From: Lysobacterales bacterium | GTDB lineage: Bacteria > Pseudomonadota > Gammaproteobacteria > Xanthomonadales > Xanthomonadaceae | Direction of reading: 5' to 3' | Length of the DNA: 17,070 nt | NCBI GenBank assembly: GCA_020442545.1 | Contig: JAGRJX010000008.1 | Location: 1-17,070 of the forward strand | Part shown: positions 1 to 6,900 of the stretch, one piece after another | Numbering within the stretch: the stretch's first letter is position 1 | How the letters are laid out: every line of letters begins with the position of its first letter | Position numbers and translations under genes: made by a program | Notes under the pieces: generated by a model | What the model was told of the DNA's origin: nothing | What the model saw: only the letters and a program-made list of their open reading frames with translations | Databases searched by the model: none

Positions 1-315
1 AAGCGCAATGAAATCTTCCAGATGGCGGTGCTGACGCCAAAGCTGGCGATTCTCGACGAAACCGATTCCGGACTGGATATCGACGCGCTGAAGGCGGTTG
101 CCGAAGGCGTCAATGCGCAGCGTTCGCCGGAACGCGCCTTCATCGTGATCACCCACTACCAGCGCCTGCTCGACTACATCAAGCCGGATTTCGTGCACGT
201 CCTGGCCGATGGGCGAATCGTCGAAACCGGTGGCGCCGAGCTGGCCTTGCAGCTGGAGGCGCAAGGCTACGACTGGATTCGCGACCGCATTGCGCCCGAG
301 GCCGTCCAGGCATGA
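1..315 (+). CDS. sufC: SufC, Fe-S assembly ATPase (3' part only)
   Basis: C-terminal part of the ABC-type ATPase of the SufBCD complex, a cytosolic scaffold that builds Fe-S clusters. The reading frame is open from base 1, so the true start lies upstream of the window. Visible are the Walker B segment LAILDETDSGLD with its catalytic Glu, the stretch DIDALKAVAEGVN that follows it in SufC proteins, and the H-loop ITHYQRLL. The Walker A and signature motifs would lie outside the window. The stop codon overlaps the sufD start as ATGA (312-315), which implies translational coupling. The wording of the Walker B region (DETDSGLD) is characteristic of SufC rather than of transport ATPases, and sufD and sufS follow, so the identification is secure. 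Confidence 0.96.
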   Translation, partial: KRNEIFQMAVLTPKLAILDETDSGLDIDALKAVAEGVNAQRSPERAFIVITHYQRLLDYIKPDFVHVLADGRIVETGGAELALQLEAQGYDWIRDRIAPEAVQA

Positions 316-1613
316 GCGCGCTGCTGGAGTCGCTGGTGGCCGGTTTCGATCAGCTGCCCAGACGTGATGTGCTGGGGCTGGGGGCGTCGCGACGTGAAGC
401 GCTGGACGCTGCCATCGCTGACGGCCTGCCCACGACGCGACGTGAGCGCTGGAAGTACACGGCGCTGCGTGCACTGGAGCAACGCCGTTTCGTACTGCCG
501 CATCAACGCCAAATCGACGAGTCGGACCTCGATGCCGAACTGCCGCCCGCGCCGCGCATGGTATTCGTGGATGGCCGCTTCGATGCGCTGCGCTCCAGTC
601 TCTCGGCACTGCCCGATGGTGTGGAGCTTTTGCCACTGTCCGCAGGGCTTGATGGTGACAGCGAGCGCAAGGTCAACGTACTGGGACGTCGCTGGACGGA
701 AGAGGATGCCGGTTTCTGGCGTCTGAACGCGGCGCTTGCCGTGGAAGGTGCGCTGCTTCGCCTGGAGGAGGGCGTGCGTCTGCCGGAACCCTTGCACCTC
801 GTCTTTGTCACCACCGGCAGCGCTACGGATCTGGCCGTGCATCTTCGCCACCGCATCGAGCTGCGTGAAGGCGCCCGCGCCACGCTGGTTGAGCACCACA
901 TCGGCCAGGCGGATGAACGCCCCCTGCTGAATCAGGTGTGCCACGTCCACCAGAAGCCGAGGACGCTGCTGGAACATGTCCGGATCCAGCGTGCTGCGAG
1001 CGGCGCCTCGATGGTTGCCCGAACCGAAGCCGTGCTGGCGCGCGAGGCTACCTATCGTCTGCTTTCGCTGGAACTGGGCGCTGGGCTGTCGCGACACGAC
1101 CTGGCGATCGACCTGCAGGGACAGGATGCGCATGCCGAAGTGCGTGGGCTGGTGCGCTGTCGCGACCGTCAACATGTCGACACCCAGCTGATGTTGCGCC
1201 ACCAGCTGCCGCAGACCACGTCCGACACGCAGTGGCGGGCAATTGCCGGCGGCCGTTCGCGCGCAGTGTTCCATGGCGGCATCCTGATCGCGGAGGGCGC
1301 GGATGGCAGTGACGCCGCGTTGGAAACCCGCAATCTCCTGTTGACCGACAGCGCCGAAATCGATGCCCAGCCGGTGCTGGAAATCCACGCCGACGAAGTG
1401 AAGGCCAGCCACGGCGCGACCATTGGTCAGCTCGACGAGCGCGCGCTGTTCTACCTGCGTTCGCGCGGCTTGCCGGAAGCCGAAGCGCGCCGCCTGCTGG
1501 TGTTCGCTTTCTGTCGATCATTGCTGGAAGGCGTGTCCGATGAAGCGCTGCAGTCGGAGCTGGCGCGCGTGGTGAAGCAGAGCCTGTTCAATGACGGCGA
1601 GGCGGTGGCGTGA
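312..1613 (+). CDS. sufD: SufD, scaffold subunit of SufBCD
   Basis: SufD is a right-handed beta-helix protein that pairs with SufB and SufC to form the cytosolic SufBC2D cluster-assembly complex; it has no known enzyme activity of its own. The product is 433 residues, close to the usual length. The N-terminal part holds the helical SufD region, with the RRERWKYTALRAL segment where family members carry an R-x-E-x-W/F-[KR]-Y/F-T motif. The conserved C-terminal core is clear: ASHGATIGQLDERALFYLRSRGL, with the family's conserved His at residue 367, followed by the helical tail EARRLLVFAFCRSLLE. The start ATG overlaps the sufC stop by four bases, and the stop overlaps the sufS GTG start as GTGA (1610-1613). 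SufB has the related core but is longer, and the position after sufC fits SufD. Confidence 0.96.
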   Translation: MSALLESLVAGFDQLPRRDVLGLGASRREALDAAIADGLPTTRRERWKYTALRALEQRRFVLPHQRQIDESDLDAELPPAPRMVFVDGRFDALRSSLSALPDGVELLPLSAGLDGDSERKVNVLGRRWTEEDAGFWRLNAALAVEGALLRLEEGVRLPEPLHLVFVTTGSATDLAVHLRHRIELREGARATLVEHHIGQADERPLLNQVCHVHQKPRTLLEHVRIQRAASGASMVARTEAVLAREATYRLLSLELGAGLSRHDLAIDLQGQDAHAEVRGLVRCRDRQHVDTQLMLRHQLPQTTSDTQWRAIAGGRSRAVFHGGILIAEGADGSDAALETRNLLLTDSAEIDAQPVLEIHADEVKASHGATIGQLDERALFYLRSRGLPEAEARRLLVFAFCRSLLEGVSDEALQSELARVVKQSLFNDGEAVA

Positions 1614-2848
1614 ACGCGGGGAGGGCGGCGGCAGCACTTGACGCAACGCGCCTGCGTCGCGACTTCCCGATCTTCGGGCGCGAGGTTCACGGCAAGCCGC
1701 TGATCTACCTCGACAGCGCCAATACCGCGCAGCGGCCACTGGCCGTCATCGACGCGGTGAACGACTACTTCCGTCGCCACAACGCCAATGTTGCGCGGGC
1801 CGTGCATGCGCTGGGCGAGGAGGCGACCAGTCTCTACGAAGGCGCGCGGCGCAAGCTGGCGGCACATATCGGCGCGCGGCCCGACGATGTCGTGCTCACG
1901 TCCGGCACCACGCAGTCGATCAACCTGGTCGCCTACAGTTGGGCGCTGCCGCGGCTCAAGGCCGGCGACAGCATCCTTGTGTCGCGGATGGAGCACCACG
2001 CCAACATCGTGCCCTGGCAGCTGGTTGCCGAACGCACTGGGGCATCGATCAAGGTCGCGCCGATCCACCAGAACGGTGAGCTGGACATCGACGCGCTGAA
2101 GGCAGCGATGACGGCGGAGGTGAAGCTGCTGGCGGTCACCCACGTCTCCAACGTGCTCGGCACGGTCAATCCGGTGGCGATGATCTGTCGCGAGGCACGC
2201 CAGCGCGGGATCGTTACCGTTATCGACGGTTCGCAGGCGTTGCCGCACCGGGCGGTCGATGTGCCGAAGATCGGCTGCGATTTCTACGCGCTGACCGGTC
2301 ATAAGATGTTCGGGCCCACCGGCACCGGTGCGCTGTGGGCACGACGCGAGCATCTGGAGGCCATGCCGCCGTTCTTCGGTGGTGGCGAAATGATCCGCGA
2401 GGTCAGCTTCGACGGCACCACCTTTGCCGATCCGCCGCACAAGTTCGAAGCCGGTACGCCGAACATCGCCGGCTTCATCGGCCTGGGCGCAGCGGTGGAC
2501 TACCTCGATGCCATCGGCATGGACGCCATCGAAAAGCACGAGTCCGAGCTGTGCGCCTACGCGCTCGATGCCATGCGCTCGATCAAGGGTCTGCGCATCA
2601 TTGGCGAAGCCAGGGAACGCGCGGCGGTCATCTCCTTCCTGGTCGATGGTGCCCACGCCCATGACCTCGCCACCCTACTGGATCTCGAAGGCGTGGCGGT
2701 GCGTTCCGGCCACCATTGTGCGCATCCGCTGATGCGCCACTACGGGGTCCCGGCGACCTGTCGCGCATCCATGGCGCTGTACAGTACGCGCGAGGACATC
2801 GACCGTTTCGTCACCGCGCTGGACAAGGTGCGCGGCCTTCTGGCCTGA
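1610..2848 (+). CDS. sufS: SufS, group II cysteine desulfurase
   Basis: A PLP-dependent enzyme that converts L-cysteine to L-alanine and carries the sulfur as a persulfide for Fe-S cluster assembly. The 412-residue product matches the SufS/CsdA type. The PLP lysine is K232 in LTGHKMFGPTGTGAL. The active-site cysteine is C370 in VRSGHHCAHPLM, on the short loop typical of group II enzymes, which need a sulfur-accepting partner. Other family landmarks are YLDSANTAQRP near the N-terminus, EATSLYEGAR, and the HHANIVPW segment that packs on the cofactor. Translation most likely begins at GTG 1610, overlapping the sufD stop, with a GAGGCGG stretch just upstream as a possible ribosome site. The probable sulfur acceptor is the SufU-like protein two genes downstream; no sufE is seen in the window. 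Confidence 0.97.
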   Translation: MNAGRAAAALDATRLRRDFPIFGREVHGKPLIYLDSANTAQRPLAVIDAVNDYFRRHNANVARAVHALGEEATSLYEGARRKLAAHIGARPDDVVLTSGTTQSINLVAYSWALPRLKAGDSILVSRMEHHANIVPWQLVAERTGASIKVAPIHQNGELDIDALKAAMTAEVKLLAVTHVSNVLGTVNPVAMICREARQRGIVTVIDGSQALPHRAVDVPKIGCDFYALTGHKMFGPTGTGALWARREHLEAMPPFFGGGEMIREVSFDGTTFADPPHKFEAGTPNIAGFIGLGAAVDYLDAIGMDAIEKHESELCAYALDAMRSIKGLRIIGEARERAAVISFLVDGAHAHDLATLLDLEGVAVRSGHHCAHPLMRHYGVPATCRASMALYSTREDIDRFVTALDKVRGLLA

Positions 2849-2869
2849 TTCTTCCCCGCGTTCCTTTCT

Positions 2870-2876
2870 GGAGAAG
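2870..2876 (+). promoter_or_regulatory. Ribosome binding site of the small suf-operon gene
   Basis: GGAGAAG lies a few bases ahead of ATG 2880, in the 31-base gap after sufS. It supports this short reading frame as a real gene and fixes its start. Confidence 0.75.
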
Positions 2877-2879
2877 ACG

Positions 2880-3155
2880 ATGACGCGCGACGACGAGATC
2901 ATCGGGCTGCTGGCCGCGATCCGCGATGGTCAGCGCGAGCAGCTGGCGAAGCAGGACGAGGCGCTGGACATGCAGCGCCGACAGTTCGAGATGGCCGAGC
3001 AGCAGTTCCAGCGCGCCGAGAAGCTGAATGATCGTGCCGAACAGCTGCAGGATCGCAGCTCGGCGATCATGGCCAACGCACGCCGGGCGATGATGATCGT
3101 GCTGCCGCTGATTTTCCTTGCGCTGGGCGTGCTGCTTTGGCTGCTGTTCCGGTGA
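2880..3155 (+). CDS. Small tail-anchored coiled-coil protein in the suf operon
   Basis: I do not recognise a characterised family. The 91-residue product has two visible parts. Residues 1 to about 68 are almost free of proline and glycine after the first dozen residues and are rich in Glu, Gln, Arg and Ala, with repeated E-Q-x-x-x-R/A spacing (REQLAKQDEALDMQRRQFEMAEQQF), as in a long amphipathic helix or coiled coil. Residues about 70-90 (MMIVLPLIFLALGVLLWLLF) form one hydrophobic segment ending in a single Arg, so the protein should be anchored in the inner membrane by its C-terminus with the helix in the cytosol. No signal peptide is present. It has its own ribosome site, starts 31 bases after sufS and ends about 10 bases before the likely SufU start. 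A role in tethering or organising the SUF machinery is inference from position only. Confidence 0.85.
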   Translation: MTRDDEIIGLLAAIRDGQREQLAKQDEALDMQRRQFEMAEQQFQRAEKLNDRAEQLQDRSSAIMANARRAMMIVLPLIFLALGVLLWLLFR

Positions 3156-3168
3156 GGGTGGTGCGTTG
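3153..3168 (+). promoter_or_regulatory. Ribosome binding site and TTG start of the SufU gene
   Basis: A GAGGGTGG stretch at about 3153-3160 precedes TTG 3166. An earlier in-frame TTG at 3118 would add 16 residues (RWACCFGCCSGEGGA after the initiator) read from inside the preceding gene. Those residues resemble nothing in the family, whereas starting at 3166 places the conserved LY...EH...PR segment at the N-terminus as in SufU proteins. Confidence 0.6.
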
Positions 3169-3609
3169 AGCGCGGCCGCGGCGCTGTACGGCGAGCGCCT
3201 GCTGGAACACGCGCGCCAGCCGCGCTGGCACGGGCTGTTGCCGCCGCCAGCAACGCTCGGCCAGGCCAGCAACCGCCTCTGTGGTGACGACGTGCAGGTC
3301 AGTCTGCGACTGGATGGCGACCACATCATGGGCTTCGGTTTCGAGGCCGATGCTTGCGCGATGACGGTAGCTGCCGCGTCGATGCTGGGTGATGCCATTG
3401 CCTCACGAACGCTAGAAGAGGTTGCCGCATTGGCGACGGCTTTTGGTGACTGGCTCACGAGCGCAGGAGATGATCAGACACCGGCAGAGATCGTTCAGAA
3501 AACCGGATTTGACGCGTTTGCCGAACTGAAGAAACTGCCATCCCGCCGCCGCTGCGCGTTGCTGCCATTCGAAGCATGGGAAATGGCTTTCAGGTCGCGC
3601 GGGCATTAG
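3166..3609 (+). CDS. sufU: SufU-type sulfur-transfer protein of the SUF system
   Basis: A 147-residue IscU/SufU-fold protein. It has the family's ligand set: C39 and D41 in NRLCGDD, C64 in ADACAMTVAAASML, and C130 in PSRRRCALLPFEAW, with Arg at position C130-3. The spacing from C64 to C130 (66 residues) is much longer than in IscU (about 43) and close to Bacillus SufU (about 62), so it carries the insertion typical of SufU. The N-terminal LYGERLLEHARQPRWHG also aligns with the SufU start. Known SufU proteins bind zinc through these residues and take sulfur from SufS; a scaffold role is the older assignment for this family. Differences from SufU are Arg for Pro in the NPxCGD motif and Ala-Asp-Ala before C64. 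It is the last gene of the operon, ahead of a terminator. Often annotated as a NifU-like Fe-S scaffold. Confidence 0.9.
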   Translation: MSAAAALYGERLLEHARQPRWHGLLPPPATLGQASNRLCGDDVQVSLRLDGDHIMGFGFEADACAMTVAAASMLGDAIASRTLEEVAALATAFGDWLTSAGDDQTPAEIVQKTGFDAFAELKKLPSRRRCALLPFEAWEMAFRSRGH

Positions 3610-3637
3610 ACGGCGAATTGTCAACTATTGTCTCGGC

Positions 3638-3661
3638 GCCCGGTCCTGCCGGGCTTCTTTT
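3638..3661 (+). terminator. Intrinsic terminator after the suf operon
   Basis: A perfect 6-bp GC stem, GCCCGG (3638-3643) with CCGGGC (3649-3654), closes a TCCTG loop and runs into TTCTTTT. It lies 28 bases after the SufU stop and should end the suf transcript before the peptidase gene. Confidence 0.85.
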
Positions 3662-3724
3662 CAGCTCGCATGCCGCCCATGAGACCTTTCTATGGCGCAC
3701 TTTCCGATGTCCTGCGAGATAGCC

Positions 3725-3785
3725 GTTCATGCTTGAAATAATACCGCTAGACGGTAAGAAAATACCAGCTATCTGGTTTTTCCCC
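3725..3785 (+). promoter_or_regulatory. AT-rich leader with two short hairpins ahead of the S8 peptidase gene
   Basis: This patch is clearly more AT-rich than its surroundings. It contains AATAAT (3737-3742), five of six bases of a -10 box but without a convincing -35 partner. It also holds two adjacent small inverted repeats: TACCG-CTAGA-CGGTA (3742-3756) and ACCAG-CTAT-CTGGT followed by TTTT (3764-3781). The second, flanked by A-rich and T-rich runs, could be a weak terminator or attenuator. I recognise no known riboswitch. The rest of the 296-base gap (3662-3724 and 3786-3892) shows nothing I can name. A GGGGAG ribosome site sits at 3893-3898 ahead of ATG 3906. Confidence 0.35.
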
Positions 3786-3905
3786 CTTGCCCTCCTATCC
3801 GGCTGCGTGTACGGTCAGGCGCTTGCTGGGCTCTCGGCAGCTCTGTCTGGCCGTCTCGGCACCGGGGTAGATATCTTGAAATCGCTTGTTTCGGGGAGTT
3901 GAAGC

Positions 3906-6900
3906 ATGGTTATCGGTTCTAATCGCGGAAAGGGCAGGGTTGGTACCTGGTTTGTCCGATTCCTGATGGTTGCAGGCCTGGTGTTCTTCTCTGGTGCATT
4001 TGCGGCACCAGGGCAATCGAGTCGCCTGGCACAAGCCATGGCAGCGAGCGACGATGGCTCGAAGCCACTAGGCCAGCGATTCAGTAACAGCAGCTCTGGC
4101 GTGCAACTGACCGCCGGCTCCAGTCTGCGCAAGAATCCCGATATCTGGGTTGATCCCCGATTGATACGTCAGCTCCAAGCGGGTGGTACCCGCGATTTCG
4201 TGATCGAGTTCGCTGAGCGTGCCGATCTCTCGGCGGCGTACAACATGGACTGGAGCGCACGCGGCAGCTATGTCTACAACCGTCTGAAGCAGACCGCCGA
4301 TGCCAGTCAGGCTGACGTGTCGGCGCTGCTGCGCAAGCGGGGCGAGCGTTTCGAGCGCTACATCGCCAAGAACGCCATTCTGGTGCGGGCCGGCAGCCAG
4401 TCCACACTACAGAGCCTGTTGACGGCGCCCAATATCAAGCGACTGATCATTCCGCCCAAGTACGGACTGATCATGCCGGAGCGCTTCGCTGCCCCGGATC
4501 CCAAGTCCCATGTGGGCAAGAAAGGCGAAACGGGTCGCGCCAAGGTTCTAGGAAGCAATATTGGCTGGGTCGAGGCGGATCGCGTCTGGAACGAGCTCGG
4601 TTTCGATGGTGCTGGCGCCGTTGTGGGATCGATCGATTCGGGCGTCCGCTACGACCACGAAGCCTTGGTGAACCAGTACCGCGGCAATCTGGGCGGTGGC
4701 AGCTTTGACCACAACTACAACTGGCTGGATCCGGAGCTGGGTACCGCTTTCCCCGCTCCATCAAGCAACGCGATCGCAGATCAGCACGGAACCCACACCA
4801 CCGGCACCATGGTCGGTGACGACTTCGAGCCGGTGGAAGGTGACCGTCACCGTGTCGGTATGGCGCCAGGCGCCAAGTGGATTGCCTGTCAAGGTTTTCC
4901 GGCCAGTGGTTCGGTCGATGCTGCGCTACTTGCCTGCGGAGACTTCATGTTGGCCCCGACCGATTTGGCGGGTGCAAACGCCAACCCGAGCCTGCGCCCG
5001 ATGGCGATCAATAATTCCTGGGGTGCTTGTACGACCGATCCGAGCGACGCGGGTTACGATTTCTACAAGGACGTTATTGATGCATGGCTGGCTGCCGGCA
5101 TCATGCCGGTGTTCTCAGCCGGCAATGCCAGCAACTGTGGCTATTCATCGCCGCCTGGGCTGGAAACGGTTGGAAGTCCGGGTTCCTACGCAGAGTCCTT
5201 CGCGGTTGGCTCGACAGGCAACAGCGACGGCCTGTATGCAGACCACTCAAACCAGGGGCCGGGCGACGAGATCAATCCAGGTCTGCCCAGCCTGCCGGAC
5301 GACAACGGCTATCCGCGCATGAAGCCAAACGTGGTGGCGCCGGGCGTCAGCATCCTGTCCACCATTGGCACCGGTACCGACACCTATGATTCTGCCGGCT
5401 GGAGCGGCACATCGATGTCCGCACCGCATGTCACCGGTCTGATGGCGCTGATGTTCGAGGCTGCCGACTGCCTGGTGGGCGACTTCGGCACCACCGGCAG
5501 CATCATTCAGGCGACCGCGCGACCGATTGATTACGACTCCGGAACGGCCGACGGCGCGACGCCGCCGGGCCCCGGCAACTACCCGAACTATGCGACCGGC
5601 TGGGGCGAGATCGATGCCTATGACGCCGTTCAGGCCGCCATCGAGGAATGCGGTCCACAGGCTTACATCGCCGGCACCGTGACCGCTTCGGCGGGCGGCG
5701 CGCCGATTGCCGACGCGCTGATTGAAGTGTTCGTGGACGAGAACATCCGTGTCTGGTCGACCACGACGGATGCCAGCGGCAACTACACCCGCCGTGTCCC
5801 GTTCGACATGGCCAACGATTACACCGTGCGCGTCAGCAAGTACGGCTACATTGGCCAGAGCGCTGGTCCGGTTGCCGAAATCGAGGACGATACTGTCACG
5901 CAGGACTTCGCTTTGGCAGCGGCAGCCGACTTCACCGTTTCAGGTGTTGTGACCGACGCCAACACCGGCTGGGGGCTGCACGCGCGTATCGACATTGCCG
6001 GCTATCCGAACAGCCCGGTCTGGACCGATCCGGTCAGCGGTGCCTATAGCGTCGACCTGGCGGAAGGCCTTGAATATGCATTCGTGGTGACGCCGAGCAT
6101 TGCCGGATATCTTGGTGCAACCGAAGACGTTGGCCCGCTGGCTGGCAACGAAACCCATGACTACCCGCTGGGAGTGGATTCCATTGCTTGTAGTGCTCCC
6201 GGCTACCAGCCTTCTTCGGCCCCGATCCTGACCCAGGACTTCGAGTCAGGTAGCCCGCCGGCGGGCTGGACCACGTCCACGGCCGGCACGGGTGCGACGC
6301 CAGGCTGGGGATTTGGCACCGCACTGGGCAGCGGTTCGTTCTCCATTCCGGCGCATACACGCTACGCCGCGGCGAATGATGACGATGAAGATGATGATGC
6401 CTCGGAGGACTACCTGATATCGCCGGCCATGGACCTGTCGGTCGCATCGAATGTCGCCCTGTCCTTCAGCAGCCGTTTCGCGGGCAATTTCGGCAGCCTT
6501 GCTACTGTCGAAGGCAGTGCCGATGGCGGAGCGAGCTGGACTGAAATCATCGGTAGCCCCACCGCAGGTGGGGGCGCCGGTGGCTGGGGAACGGAAGTCA
6601 TGAGTCTGTCGGCGCTTGAAGGCTCATCCAATGCCATGATTCGTTTCCACCACGATGATGATGGCAATTGGGCGGATGGTTGGGCCGTCGATGATGTGGC
6701 GATTTCGCAGGCCAGCTGTACGCCCCCTGCGACTGGTGGTCTGGTCGTCGGCAGGACGACGGACGAGAACACGTCCGAGGGTCTCAATGACGTCACGGTC
6801 CAGGTTGCCGGTGGCGCGAGCACGGTCAGTGAAAACAACGCCGATCCGGCCATTGGCGACGGCTTCTATGCCGTCTACGCCGATGCCGGTAGCGCTGACC

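Noticed and set aside
267..1412. Long open frame on the minus strand opposite sufD (381 codons)
   Set aside because: It lies almost entirely antisense to a clear sufD, its product is rich in Gln, Arg and His without domain likeness, and no ribosome site precedes it. It is a by-product of GC-rich codon use.
1451..2662. Long open frame on the minus strand opposite sufS (403 codons)
   Set aside because: Antisense to sufS, which has all catalytic residues; the product has no recognisable domain.
3118..3168. TTG at 3118 as start of the SufU gene
   Set aside because: It would add 16 unrelated residues read from inside the upstream gene; TTG 3166 has a ribosome site and matches the family N-terminus.
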